Source: Diploptera punctata (Eukaryota; Arthropoda; Insecta; Blattodea; Blaberidae). From it: DNA of 64,000 nucleotides. Under the pieces are notes generated by a model. That model saw only the letters and a program-made list of their open reading frames with translations. It did no database searches and had not been told where the DNA came from. Numbering within the stretch: position 1 is the stretch's first letter; each line of letters begins with the position of its first letter. Positions 18,084 to 29,905 of this stretch are shown here, piece after piece. The position numbers were made by a program, and so were the translations under genes. The stretch spans positions 310,001 to 374,000 of the forward strand of contig JASPKZ010004568.1 of NCBI GenBank assembly GCA_030220185.1. The letters run 5' to 3'.

Positions 18084-19230
18084 TTAGAGAAATTGTTCAA
18101 ATTGGACACCTCCATTCTCACAAAACAGACGAAATCGGGAACTAAAAGTTTCTCGTGCCCCGATCAAGATATTAGGTTTCTCGCGGTTCACACCACATGC
18201 TGCGGTCATGCGTGCGACTAACAGTTCATCTCCATCAACAGAGGTCGCATACACCAGTGTTTTCAGGTGTCCCCACAAAAATAACCATCCAGCAGCCATG
18301 ATACACTTCAACCAAATGATTTCCCAAATTCCGGCAGAAATGGGGAGGAGCCTGATGTGAAGAGGAACTTATTATAACAATCGGCCTGTTAGCTGATGCC
18401 GTCGTCCTCAACTTTCTTTAAATGATGTATATAAAACTTTAACTGGAGGCCTTTCAGAAGTTAACTTACATTATCAGCAGATCAGCAGGATGAGCTTCTG
18501 CTACTAGTTGTTGTTTACGACGATGCTGATTCCAAGTGTCTGTAGCAGCAACTGACATTAGGACGGGCTGTAAAATGTCTTATAAATGACACGATTTAAT
18601 CTCTGGGGAAGAAGGTAGGGGCCAATGATGTGGTCAGTAATTACGACTACACATACGTTCACCGAAAATATCTGCTGGTGACCCCTCTCAAAGCTGGCAT
18701 CAGGATTTTCTCAATCCCACATATGACTGTTCATAGATTTCAGAACCAGCTCATCCGTATATTTAATATTGCCTCATCAATGAATAACACGGAGTAAAAG
18801 ATGAGCGGTAGCTGCAGCAAAGTCGAATTACAAAATTGTACCCGTTGAGCGAAGTCCACTGGCTGTAAGGCTTGCACTTTTTTTTGGATGAAAGAGATAG
18901 AACTGGTCTTCGTGTAGGACTTTGCATATGGTTTGATGGTTCATGAACATTATATGTGCGATAGCACGAGTACTAGTAGAAGGATCATCGTCCACCCTAT
19001 GAAGAACATTTTCTTCGAACTCTGCAGTGCGGTGCGTACGTCTTTCGCCGGCGTCTACTCTGTTTACCTTCAACGTCCCATGCTCCCGCAAACGCCTATC
19101 AACAAACTCGAAGGTTGTTCGATGAGGATGGTGTCTATTGGGATACCGCTACGCGTACATGACAACAGCTCTTGCACCATTACATTGTGCTGCACCATAA
19201 ATCTGATGCATTTCGGAAGTTCAGCATAAC
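18084..19230 (-). pseudogene. DDE transposase relic (DUF4817-type, Tc1/mariner-IS630 group), copy 1
   Basis: Read on the minus strand: helix-turn-helix region RRTHRTAEFEENVLHRVDDD...STRAIAH and TICKVLHEDQFYLFHPKK (about 18900-19050), a degraded centre with HMWDxENP and FSVNVCVVVITDHIIGPYLLP (about 18570-18720), and the C-terminal LFLWGHLKTLVYATSVD...LVARMTAAC and ENGGVQFEQFL (18084-18270). These match the arrangement of insect transposases ending in 'FFLWGxLK...GGHIEHLL'. Catalytic acidic residues cannot be placed reliably because of frameshifts. Inactive. Confidence 0.72.
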
Positions 19231-19391
19231 TGAACTGAGATATTCCATGGTACTTTCATGTAATGCTACTGATACTGAAGTAACTTATAATCAGATGTTA
19301 ATGTAATAACCAATACGGGAACAAGTATTTTGCGCAGCCTATACTGAACACATTTCAGTATTAACATATCGCAGTACACTCGCAAGAAAGA

Positions 19392-19470
19392 AAAGTGGCC
19401 TCCCGTGATTTGAACCATCAATGTTCGAATCTCAAATCCATCGCTATAACCAATAGGCCACACTTTCACT
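19392..19470 (-). repeat. tRNA-like SINE head with paired acceptor
   Basis: On the minus strand, GTGGCCT and AGGCCAC form a perfect 7-bp acceptor-like stem around TTGGTTATAGCGATGG and a GGTTCAAATCACG B-box-like segment. The rest of the fold is loose. Probably a SINE head inserted in the transposon. Confidence 0.5.
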
Positions 19471-19893
19471 ACACAGATTCTGCATGTTTCACTCTTAGCT
19501 GAGGTCCATATTGCTCACATCTGCTTTAACCAGTGCAGTGGCGTGCAATCATTTGCTAAGTTCGACATTTTAAGGAATTTGATAATCAAATATTTCATAA
19601 ACGTTGTTGATTAATTATTAGAAATTAGGATCTCGGAATTAATACAAAGATCGGAAGTAATTCTAGTATAATTTTTCCTCTTACTTTTCACTCCTGTTGA
19701 TTTATCTGTATTTATTGTCGATTATTATGATTTCCTATAACTCGCCCATTTTCCCTCATAAATTACTGCTTCCCTGTATCAAATTACTTGTATAATACCT
19801 TCTGCAAGCAGTTAAAGTAGTGAGGTATAATTCATATACATCCTGTATGTACATTCGATTAAAGAGAAACGCTTCGAAATTTCATAACACACT

Positions 19894-20375
19894 TTATAAG
19901 TGATCGATGTGAGCACCCTTCGTCACAAGGCACACATATTCCCCATAGTCGAATTCCTCCCAAACATTTATCAGCATATTTGGAGCAATGGATTCAACAG
20001 CAGCAACAATCCTTCTTCTCAAACGTGGAAATTCAACCGGAAGTGGTGCTACATACATATGGTCATTCACATACCCCCCCACAGGAAAAAAATCACAGGT
20101 TGTGAGAGCGGGAGACAGTGGAGGGTATGAGAATGAATCATGTAATCCGTACCGACGCGTCATTAGGTGTTCGTGGACGTCCTGGACCTATAGATACTTC
20201 TAGTTGTTTCTAACTCTTTATACCATCGACGGATTATTTTATCTGTCTGAGAATCTATTCCAAATTGCCGTCGGAAATCTCGCTCCACTGCAACAATGGA
20301 ACTGGAGTTCGCAAATTGCAAAACAGTTTTCGGACAACTTTGAAATCTAGAATGGGTTGAAGCAAGGAGATGCAC
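19894..20375 (-). pseudogene. DDE transposase relic, copy 2, with deleted centre
   Basis: The N-terminal part RDFRRQFGIDSQTDKIIRRWYKEL (about 20185-20290) and the linker GPGRPRTPN are typical of DUF4817-type helix-turn-helix transposases. The sequence then jumps to the C-terminal LSPALTTCDFF...GGYVNDHMYVAPLP and ...CLVTKGAHIDHL (19894-20110). Roughly 200 residues that would hold the DDE core are gone, so it cannot be active. Confidence 0.75.
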
Positions 20376-21308
20376 TATCTCCTCTACTATTTAATTTTGT
20401 ACTAGAGCATGCCATTAAATCTTTAGAGATTGAGGAAGGCTTACATCTCAATGGTATTAATAAGCTGTTAGTTTATGCTGATGATGTAGTATTATTGGCC
20501 GATAGCGAGGAGATACTAAAAGACAATACACACATACTATTGAGTAACACTAATAAATTAGGACTGGAAGTAAATATCAATAAAACTAAATATATGGTCA
20601 CACGTAGAAATTCATTATATAATGGAAATGGACAGCTAATGACAAATGAGGGAAATTTTAAGGAAGTGGCTGAATTCAAATACATAGGAACAATAATCAC
20701 AAATACGAATGAGATGCACAGAAATTAAACATAGGCTCAATTCTGGAAATGCGTGCTATTGTGCATTGCAGAGACTCTTGATGTCTCAACTCCTTTCAAA
20801 AAAACGTAAACTGAAAATATATAAAACCATTATTCTACCAGTTATATTATATGGGTGCGAAACATTGACTCTTACTTTAATAGAGGAAAGGAGATTACAA
20901 GTATTTGAGAATAAAGTACTTAGGAAAATTTTTGGACCAAAGAGTGATGAACAGACAGGTGAATGGAGAAGACTACTTAACAATGAACTACATGGTCTTT
21001 ATAGGAAGCCAGATATAATAAGAACAGTTAAGTCTCGTAGACTCCGATGGGCAGGACATGTTGCACGTATGGGGAATGAAAGACGTGCATGGAAGCTTCT
21101 TATAGGAAATCCAGAGGGAAAACGCCCAGTTGGTAGACCAAGAATGAGGTGGGAGAATAACATTCACTATGATTTGAGGGAAGTAGATTATACAGGGAAT
21201 GATTGGAAAGCATTAGCTGAGGATAGGAATGTATGGAGAGCTTATGTCCGCGCGGCCATGAACATACGGGTTCGATAGTGCCAGTGAGTAAGTAAGTAAG
21301 TAAGTAAG
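20350..21308 (+). pseudogene. LINE L-C, 5'-truncated copy with (AAGT)n tail
   Basis: Starts inside the RT palm at NGLKQGDALSPLLFNFVLEH (motif B, about 20350), then LVYADDVVLL (motif C, about 20470-20500), NINKTKYMVTRRNSL, a one-frame shift near 20715, LPVILYGCETLTL (about 20840-20870), ENKVLRKIFGPKSDEQTGEWRR and the family C-terminus VARMGNERRAWKLLIG...RPVGRPRMRWE, ending ...RAAMNIRVR at 21278. The 3' tail is a run of AAGT units. There is no RNase H or CCHC domain after the RT, an RTE-like layout, but I did not assign the clade. Inserted in the Tc1/mariner-like element. Confidence 0.9.
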
Positions 21309-21429
21309 GACATGAAACTTTCACAGTTTTTCTTTCATTATTACAAATAATCACGCATCCAATTTCGTTTGTAAAGCTATACCAACTACTTAAAACCCCG
21401 TGCATAATTTCGGAACACGGTGTATATTT

Positions 21430-22500
21430 AGTATTCTCAATTTATTGTTCTATGTGCTATCCAACTGCCATCCTAGATCCCCTCTTTCTCTATATACCTG
21501 TTCATTCTCACATGGGGCAAGGGTAATCTCTTGCGAATCTAGTAGGCAACGAGATACGGAATTACCTGCATGGAAATGTGGATCAAATTTTGCTCAGAGT
21601 CTCCAATTTAGTCTTGGTCTTTTACAAGCTCGAAAATCTTTAGACTTAGAATAGGGACCCACGTATGAAGTCCCTCAAGGACTATTGATCGTATCGAATT
21701 TAAACCTGCAGCCTTCAGGACTAGATACAAAGAATTTAAGTCCGAGACCCGATTTTATATACCTAAGTAAATTTAGACGTCCTTTAAAATATATTAACTG
21801 AAGAATTTCACTAGCCGCCAGTGATTGCAGCTAACGTAATGAACTATATCTTATAGCCTCCTTTATTTAAACAAGAGACGCGGTGGGATTTGAAATATAG
21901 CAAGGGATGTACATCAGCTATCCGTAATTATCTCACGTTACGTTCATTTGTCTGTCTCTTGATTTCCTCAAATAAGAGATTTTATTACATTTTAATCATG
22001 GAACCTACTAAAAACTCTAGCTTAATTAAAAGTAGGAGAAAATTGCTCAAGAAACTGAAGAAACCTGTTCGTTTTACGGTAGAATTTACTCAGTTATGTA
22101 ATACCAGTAACATTAATTTCTACGAGGATGTTAGGTGTAAGACAAAATATTGTGCAGAATTCAAGATATATATATATATATATATATATATACCTATCTA
22201 GAAAATACTACATAAGAAGGTAAGGTAAAATTAGGAACGAGGAATTTAGGAGGTACACTGGAGATACAGGCAATACATGAATACGTGTATAAGAGAAGAT
22301 AAGAACAGAATATGCACATATACCGAATTACACGTATGCAGATTGTTTGTACGTATTAGCCTAGATAAACTGCCGGAGGATGGAAGGACGCTGCCCGGAA
22401 GATCAAAGAAATGTTGGAAAGTTACTTTGTGGACTGAACAGGCTGTAAGCCTAACATATAAGTATCCAAAGACGAAGTAGATATAACAAATAATCATCAA
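21430..22500. other. Unassigned spacer
   Basis: No gene or repeat family recognised. (TA)n at about 22167-22190. Confidence 0.4.
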
Positions 22501-22514
22501 AACTATCCATATAC

Positions 22515-22605
22515 TTATACGGGTCGGGCGAATAAACTTGGAGGTTACCATGCTTGCCTCCTGAATCCATAAGTTCGCGGCTTCAAATCTGACCGCGGAT
22601 CGATG
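22515..22605 (+). repeat. Degenerate tRNA-like SINE head
   Basis: GAGGTTACCATGCTTGCCTCCTG and GCGGCTTCAAATCTGACCGCGG look like a tRNA T-arm with a flanking GC stem. A box poor. Confidence 0.35.
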
Positions 22606-22634
22606 GATTTTCAGGACTACAATATAATTTAACA

Positions 22635-22661
22635 CATTCTCTCTCTCCGTCTGTCTGTATG

Positions 22662-22693
<32 letters not shown>

Positions 22694-22695
22694 CC

Positions 22696-22762
<67 letters not shown>
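22635..22762. repeat. CT/TA/GT compound microsatellite
   Basis: A (CT)n run, then (TA)n, then (GT)n. The minus-strand reading frame through it (RERERE, IYIYIY, HTHTHT) is low complexity only. Confidence 0.95.
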
Positions 22763-22763
<1 letters not shown>

Positions 22764-22777
22764 GCATGAAAGAAAAA

Positions 22778-22882
22778 TAAACGCCTGAACTGGTTTCTGA
22801 GCCCGAGACTTCTAGACTTGTTAGTATGTCACTAACGTACAAAGTTAGAGGTCTTGGGTTCAAATCCCCGTTCAGGCTTTTA
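22778..22882 (+). repeat. tRNA-like SINE head with inverted 3' half
   Basis: GTCACTAACGTACAAAGTTAGAGG is an anticodon-arm-like hairpin, followed by GGGTTCAAATCCCCG and TTCAGGC. The left edge (CGCCTGAACTGG...GAGCCCGAGACTTC) is an inverted copy of the 3' half. Confidence 0.5.
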
Positions 22883-22939
22883 TTCACCTTTTCATGTCAT
22901 AATTGGCCTTCATTGTTAATTGTCAATATTTAATTTTAA

Positions 22940-22976
<37 letters not shown>

Positions 22977-23250
22977 ACCGCTGTGGTCTAGAGGTAGCGT
23001 GCAGCCTTGTTATGCAGCGGGCCCTGGTTCGATCCCCGGTCGGGGCAGGTTTCTGAGTGAGGTTTTTATCGGGTTTTTCCTCAACTGTAAGACAAATGTC
23101 AGGAAAACGTTAAGGCCCAAACGGTCCCCGAAATCATATGGCCATCATCATCATCCTTATTATTATCATCATCATCATCATCCTTCACCGGTGTGGAAAG
23201 CAACGGGAAGCTACCACACCTTCAATTTCCTAGTAAAGCTGCAAGCATAG
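22977..23250 (+). repeat. tRNA-derived SINE
   Basis: The head TGTGGTCTAGAGGTAGCGTG (A box) and GGTTCGATCCCCGG (B box) precede a body with GGTTTTTCCTCAACTGTAAG and AATGTCAGGAAAACG and a CATCATCATC-rich section. A degraded relative of the body lies at 35740-35905. It follows directly on a (TA)n run at 22946-22973. Confidence 0.75.
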
Positions 23251-23304
23251 TATGAATATGCTATGATTGTAGTGAAGGACCTGCCTTCGGGCAGAATTAC
23301 TATG

Positions 23305-23309
23305 GATGG

Positions 23310-23349
<40 letters not shown>

Positions 23350-23350
23350 T
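23305..23350. repeat. (TA)n(GT)n microsatellite
   Basis: Short TA run followed by about 14 GT units. Confidence 0.95.
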
Positions 23351-23677
23351 CTGTCGAGACCGTCAATGAACGTGATTTGTTGTTGTGTTCGAAGTGTGAA
23401 GGGACTAAACTATTAGGGCCTATTGAGGATCGAATAGAAAAATTTATCAGGTGTCTGGAAATCCTTATACAGGATTTGCCAATAAATTACTTTAGCGAGT
23501 ATTAAATTATTAAATCTCTTACTGAATCATTTCAGAAAACATGGAAAATATAAGAATAAATCTACAATGCATCGTAAGGAAAAAAGATGGTACAATAATA
23601 CATGCAGAAAGAAGAATAAGTTTGTAGGTAGTAGTATTTTAAAATTAGGAGAAAAAAAAATGTTGTGCGCACCAGAG

Positions 23678-24690
23678 ACACAACTAACTAACTAACAGGC
23701 ACTATAGAACACGTAGTTCATGGCCGCGCGGACATAACTTTTCCACTCAATCCTATCCTAAACTAATGTTTTCCAATCATCCCCTGTATAATCCACTTCC
23801 TTTAAATCATAGTTAACGTTAAACTCCCACCTCATTCTTGGTCTACCAACTGGGCGTTTTCCCTCTGGTTTTCCTACAAGAAGCTTCCATGCACGTCTTT
23901 CATTACCCACTCGTGCCACATGTCCAGCCCATGACAAACTACGACATTTAACTCTTCTTATTAAATCTGGCTTCTCATAAAGACCATGTAGCTCACTGTT
24001 ATGTAGTCTTCTCCATTCACCTGTCTGTTTACCTCTCCTTGGTCCAAAAATCTTCTTAATAACTTTATTCACAAATACTCGTAATCACATTTCTAACTTA
24101 AAGTAAGAGTCCACGTTTCGCATCCGTATAATATAACATGTAGAAAAACAGTTTTACATAATTTCAGTTTAACGTTTTTTTTAAAGGAGTTGGGACGTCA
24201 AGATTCTCTAGAATTGAGCGTATGTTTAATTTCATTGTGCATCTTATATCTATTTGTGATTATTGTTCCTAGGTATCTGATTTTAGCCACTTCCTCAAAA
24301 TTTCCCTCATTTGTTATTTGATGTCCATTTCCATTATATAATGAATTACTATATGTGGGCATATATTTAGTTTTATTGATATTTACTTCCAGTCTCAATT
24401 TCTTAGTGTTACTCAATAGGGTGTGCTTTACTATCTCTTCGCTATCGCCGAATAGTACTACATCATCAGCATAAACTAACAGCTTATTGATACCATTGAG
24501 TTGTAGGCCCTCTTCATCCTCCAAAGATTTGATGGCATGCTCTATTACAAAGTAAATAGCAGAGGAGACATTGCATCTCCCTGCTTCAACCCATTGTGGA
24601 TATCAATAGTATCTTAAAAATTCTGCCTACACGCACCCTACTCCTTGTGCCATTCGGACACATTAGTATAAGTCTAACTAAAAAAATTAC
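23678..24690 (-). pseudogene. LINE L-C, 5'-truncated copy
   Basis: Minus-strand copy with tail CTAACTAACTAA (about 23682-23696). Blocks in order: short motif B region (about 24580), EEGLQLNGINKLLVYADDVVLFGD (about 24450-24515), NINKTKYM, a gap and frameshift, KKIFGPRRGKQTGEWRR, and VARVGNERRAWKLLVGKPEG (about 23870-23930). The segment around LYGCETW is disrupted (about 24100-24190). Inactive. Confidence 0.88.
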
Positions 24691-24929
24691 AAAGAATTAT
24701 GAAGAGAAACAAAATTAGATTCGCAAAATAAGAAATCGGTGGAAATGAAACGCGCGACTGAAAGTAGTAATATTTCTGACATGTGGAAAGCGAGAAAAGG
24801 GCCATAAATCGGACAAGAATATCGCCCGGGGAATGGGCAAACTACTTAGATATGATTCTTGGAGGTGACGGATTAAGGTATAATCAAGGAAATGTATTGG
24901 AGATCCTCGTCCCAATATATATCCGGTTA

Positions 24930-26500
24930 CTAGACCGGAATATTTAAAAAAGTGAAGTGGTTTCTTTCATTAAAAGTTTAAAGCATGATAAAGATCCTGG
25001 ATTCGATGGGTTACCTGGGGAATTCTTGAAAAATATATTTCTTGCATTAAATTATTAAAAGTTTTGAAAACTGCTTTTAACAAACTTTTTAATGCTGTAA
25101 ATTATCCGGAAGCTTGGGCGACAAGTGTAGTCCAACAGCTATGTAAAGGAAAACGTGGGACTCATATACCAGAAAGTGAGAATTTATTTATTGTCAATGT
25201 TTGTTAAAATATATTACAAAGTACTTTATGAACGAATGAGACAGTAGACTAAAGAGAATAGTGGAATTTCAGAATATTAGACAGATTTTAGAAAAGGGTA
25301 CTCCACAATGGACAACGATCTGAGAGCTTTAATTGATGATAATCTGAAAAACAAGGGGGATAAATTATTTTAGGTATTGATGGATTTAAAGATGACATTT
25401 GATATTGTAGACCGAATACACTTTGGGAAAAATTGAATCAGAAAATACTGTCGTATAAAATTATACATGTTTTAATCTCAATTTACAAATGTGTTAAAAT
25501 CTGTAAGAAAGTAGACCAAGGTCCCGTCACAGAGAGCAGTCCAGCTAATCGGGGAGTGAGACAAGTTTGCATTTTGTCACCAATGCTATTTAATGCATTC
25601 GTTGATGATATTATAGACATAATGCTAGAAGAACGCTTTGAGGCTCCGGAGATAAGAAGTGTTGAAGTCCCAGTCCTTTTGTATGCAGATGAAGTAATTA
25701 TCTGTTCCAAGACAATAAAGGGATTGCACAGAGGTTTTGACAGACTTTAAATATACCCTAGGTATTCTGGACTGACTGTAAATGTTAGTAAGACAAAAGC
25801 AATGGCGTTCAAAAATTGGACGGTCAATGGCAGAGCAGAGGAATGGAAATACAGTAACTAAGCATGCTACTTCAGAAAGCAAAACAGTTTGAATATCTTG
25901 GTAGGACGTTGAAAATGATAGGAAAATGAAAGAAATATTTCGATATACCATTCTTAAAGTGGGGGGTAGCTTAACAGTATGCTCGTATTCTAGGTCGAGT
26001 GCCTGATATTCCAGTTGGCACGTTAGTGAAAATATGTGGAGCAACGGTGAGGCCTGTAATGCACTATGGTGGTAAGGTTTGGGGGATTTCAAAGAACGAG
26101 ATTACTAAATAAGGTATATACACATTTACATAAACATATTTCACGACTTGGTAAGACCGATTGTAACTGTGGAATCTTATATCAAATTGGGTCATTTCAG
26201 GACGACATACATTCGAAAAGTCGTGTACTCAAGTACTGGTTGCGCCTAATCCAACTTGAACAAGTTTAGAGAAATTTGTTACGGCCACCAAATCAGGAAC
26301 GTTGATGCGAAATTCAGGGCAGATAAAGTTAGAAGGGAACTCCAAATAATTGAATGGTGTGGTTATGAATAAAGGGATCGAAAATCGTAAAAATATATGG
26401 AGAAAAATAAGGAGTACTTAGATATAAACCAAAAGATATTCGCGCCGATAGAACGGGAATACGCTATATTGTGTTTACAAAGAGACTTAAAATAAGTTTT
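24930..26500 (+). pseudogene. LINE L-D remnant (different RT family)
   Basis: Decayed RT with VVSFIKSLKHDKDPGFDGLPGEFL (about 24950-25030), FxIDPGF-type palm remnants, GVRQVCILSPMLFNAFVDDII (motif B, about 25550-25615), LLYADEVIICSKT (motif C, about 25675-25715), SGLTVNVSKTKAMAF (about 25765-25810), and HISRLGKTDC...RVLKYWLRL near the end (about 26130-26250). Motif C has ADE in place of ADD. Many stops and frameshifts. Confidence 0.78.
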
Positions 26501-27052
26501 GGGAAAATAATAATAAGGGGCTATACAGTCATCAGGGTTCGCTTGGTTAAGATGGAAGCATGGAAATTTCTAAAAAAATACTCATGATCACGATATGCTA
26601 TGATTTGTAATGTGTGGGAGACATGAAAACAAAATACATATTGTATTTGGAAACTGTAACGATTTGGAAATATAAGGTGTCAGTTGTTGCCGAAAATATT
26701 TCTAAATTCAAATCGTGATAGATTAATAACCTACGAGTTTATGGTAAACACAGAAAACTGGATAAACGTGGGTAAATTTCTGGACAAGACACGAAAATAA
26801 AAACAACTCTCATTCGTGAATAAAGTAATATTTAAGCAAAATGTAATATTATTAATACTTAATAACTATACCTAGCTTAATTAATATCTAATGTACTGTA
26901 CAGTGTTTTGTTTTTTTGCAGTGCTTTTTTATAATACTACTAGATATTATTTTATTGATACGGGCAATCATCAACACGTACGGCTTTATGACCATGCGAT
27001 CCATATTTGTAAATAACATCGTATGTATCTTACATTTAATCTAATGACTTCC

Positions 27053-27054
<2 letters not shown>

Positions 27055-27140
<86 letters not shown>
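27055..27140. repeat. (TA)n(GT)n microsatellite
   Basis: About 17 TA units followed by more than 20 GT units. Confidence 0.96.
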
Positions 27141-29060
27141 ACCATATTAAGAGTTTAAATCTCCCTAACTTACAAGGGTTTTAATTCTGGATCACATTAT
27201 ACTTTTTACCCCACATCAGGACATGGAAGACCTAGCCGCAAGAGAGATCAGCACAATGCCGTAGCCACCTCCTACGAAACTGACTTAGACAAGACGTACA
27301 TTTACGGTGATCAAGGTTTTAAGTTATTAATCAGCAATTTAATCAAAGTCAATCTTTAACGTCTAAATTCAAAACTGGGAATGAAAGAGCCGTCAAATTT
27401 TGTTCACAAGGCTCTTTTCTCAGGCTTGAGGTTTTTTACGTGATTTAAATCTACGATACGATACACATTAGTTAATTTCAGAAGAGACCATATTCAGGGA
27501 TTTCACGTCCCGAAGTTGCATTGCATTATCTGATCCCGCTGCGAGGGAGGAAACTATCCAGATGTTGTGTCAATTAATACTGCAGAAATATCCTTTGTTC
27601 GTAGATAATGAGAGTTTTGTTTAACGATGTTCTTTTAAAACTCGGGTTAGAGTGTCCGTCCACTCCCGCTACGACCCCCCTTTCAATATTGTACATTCTA
27701 TTGTGTTATGTAGTCATTAAATGTCTACCATCTGTACACGTGTACAGTATATTGTGTTCATAATACAGAAGGAAAAGGGGTTTTTGACAGATATGTTGGG
27801 TTTAATGGTACTGACGGGATTTAGTGGGCACCATGAATTAGAAAGGATACCTGTATTAGCCGAGGACCTCGGGTAGCTCAGTGAGTTGCGGTAGGCTTCA
27901 GAGTCTTTCACAGGATTCACAAGGATTGTGCGGACACGATTTATGTTTCGTTGAGAAAAGACGACAATAGATTTAGTTTAACTTCAACGACTTGGAAACA
28001 CCTATCTGGTACACATACAATTTTAAATGGCGTTACAACAAGCGGTAATTATCATTTGGTCCCGTTCAGTAGTATGGAGACTTTGATTTACTGACAATTA
28101 GTAGATAATCTCGTTTTATATCCTCGTGGGAGACTTCACTCGAGGCTTCTTATTCAAACTTTATAACAATCACTTATATGAATTTTTCTCACGCGACTAA
28201 GTACAGTAACAAGGACTATCATAAAATTTACAAGTCCCTACTTTTAGTCACTAAGTAGAATAAGTTATATTGGTGCTAGATAGCTCAATAAGAAGTACTT
28301 GTGCCCGTATCGGCACCACTAGAGGGAGTGAAAATCCCTGCGACCAGCTATAAAAATAGCAGGTGGTGAGCATTTCTTCGGCTCACTGGTGTTGTGAGCC
28401 CCGGGTTCCAAGACTTTGTCCATTTGCCCCGGCTATAGTCCATGAGGGCTAAAGTGTCTAGAATATATTAGAAAGAGAAAGAGAGTACTCACCATTTTCT
28501 TTCTCACTCATACGCATATCTCTTCACGGTGACAGCGGTAGGGCAGACACTCCCTGTAGTGAACATAGATCTGTGGTGGCATCCCTTTCTTCTAAAGATT
28601 CTTCCTGGCAAATTTCTATGTCTTCATTTTCATTTTCATCGTCGTCGGTATCGTCTAAATTTATTTCAAACCGACAACTAATTTCATCCATTAAACCGTC
28701 CGCCTGCCAATATGACTCTTCAATTTTTTCAGTGTGTTCACACGCTCTGCAGTCACTTTTAACAGAGCACTCTGAACCAGTCGCCACTGACAAAAATTAC
28801 CTGACACAAAAGTGACTGGACGGAAGTGGGGGGGGGTGGAGTTTTTCTAGCATTCCTAAGTAATTTTACAAGGGTAGACCTTTATAGTACACATGTCACT
28901 CAGATGTCTAGCGAAGGGTGGAAGAACAGTTCTCTAGACAAGGATAGCAGAAATCATGCCAACTTAGTCCTTTTACACTATAGTTAGTCAGTAATAGTAG
29001 TTGATCATGTTGATCATGATGATTGGCTGATGACATTAGCAGCAGCGAACGTCCGGTCAC
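27141..29060. other. Unassigned region with weak tRNA-like segment and an acidic ORF
   Basis: No gene family recognised. GGGTAGCTCAGTGAGTTGCGG near 27871 resembles a tRNA 5' half. A minus-strand ORF at 28524-28793 (89 codons) has an acidic stretch DDTDDDENENEDIE; it has no recognisable domain and could be chance or an exon. GC content rises slightly near 28300-28480. Confidence 0.3.
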
Positions 29061-29084
29061 GGTTTGACTTTAGTTTTGTTTATT

Positions 29085-29123
29085 ATTTTATTATTACTAT
29101 TATAATTATTATTTTTATTATTA

Positions 29124-29154
<31 letters not shown>

Positions 29155-29165
29155 CATTATTATTA
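29085..29165. repeat. (ATT)n microsatellite
   Basis: Imperfect ATT/ATC trinucleotide run. Confidence 0.9.
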
Positions 29166-29234
29166 TTTGTTTTTTAGTTAATGCCGTTTGGAGGAATGTT
29201 ATTGTAATTGTTTCTTGAATTTCGCGTCGGTGAG

Positions 29235-29905
29235 CAGTGTTGTTAGTAGCATTTGCGGCTGTTTTGAATGCTGATTGGCCGAGATTCGCGACCGGTTTTT
29301 TTATTGTTTATAAACTCGAATTTGTTATTTTATATATTTTTAATGAATATTATTGTTGTTTTATTTGATTGATGATATGGTTTGATGTTTTAATTTGATT
29401 TATTTTGTTGATTTTTGGCATTTTTGTACAGTATCCCGTGAGCCAATCAGAAAAACGCATTGGTCACAGTGGTGGATACTGTATTTCGCGAGGTATATTT
29501 TTATATTTTGTAGCTTCGAAATTTATTTTTCGTTAAGTTCGATTGATAGTTTCTTTTTTTATAGATGATTAGTTTTGAATTTCTATTTAGTGCATAATTT
29601 TGAATTGTGATTTTTTACTGTTTTGTGAAGTATCCCGTGAGCCAATCAGAGAGCCGTATTTGTCACTGCGGTGGATATTGTATTTCGCGATCTATTTTTA
29701 AGTACTTTTTAATTACGGTATTAATGTTTTAAATGGTTTAATGAATTGATTTGCGTGTGTGGATAGTTAATAGTTCGTTTTGTTTTTATTTGAATTTATA
29801 ATATTATTATTTTTCGCTTTTCTGGTGAAGTATCCCGTGAGCCAATTAGGATGCTGGATTGGGATCACCGCGACGGATACTGTAATGGCGCGGTTTTGAA
29901 AGTAT
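29235..29905 (+). repeat. Three or four ~200-bp subrepeats with CCAAT boxes
   Basis: GTATCCCGTGAGCCAATCAG occurs near 29430 and 29630, with GTATCCCGTGAGCCAATTAG near 29830. Each is followed within ~45 bp by GTGGATACTGTATTTCGCG or a close variant; a weaker relative lies near 29235-29300. Each subrepeat holds a CCAAT motif between two GTATCC/GGATAC half-sites. Tandem promoter-like subrepeats of this kind occur in LINE regulatory regions, but here they are not yet tied to a transcript. Confidence 0.7.

Larger units (their letters stand above)
17308..21422 (-). mobile_element. Tc1/mariner-like element with TA flanks, internally rearranged
   Basis: The terminal inverted repeats CCGGGTGTTTCAAAATTATG (left, 17308) and CACCGTGTTCCGAAATTATG (right, minus strand from 21422) match at most positions, and both ends are flanked by TA. 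Inside, on the minus strand, lie two decayed DDE transposase sequences, a SINE head and an L-C LINE. The coding N-terminus (to 20375) lies next to the right TIR once the LINE is removed. Two transposase C-termini between one TIR pair mean that either one copy sits inside another or a duplication occurred. Confidence 0.6.

Noticed and set aside
22246..22887. 213-codon minus ORF
   Set aside because: Its length comes from CT/TA/GT microsatellites (RERE, IYIY, HTHT); the rest has no family resemblance.
28524..28793. Acidic 89-codon ORF as a gene
   Set aside because: No domain, no homologue recognised and no supporting context.
29030..29218. Plus ORF with poly-isoleucine run
   Set aside because: It is the (ATT)n microsatellite read in frame.
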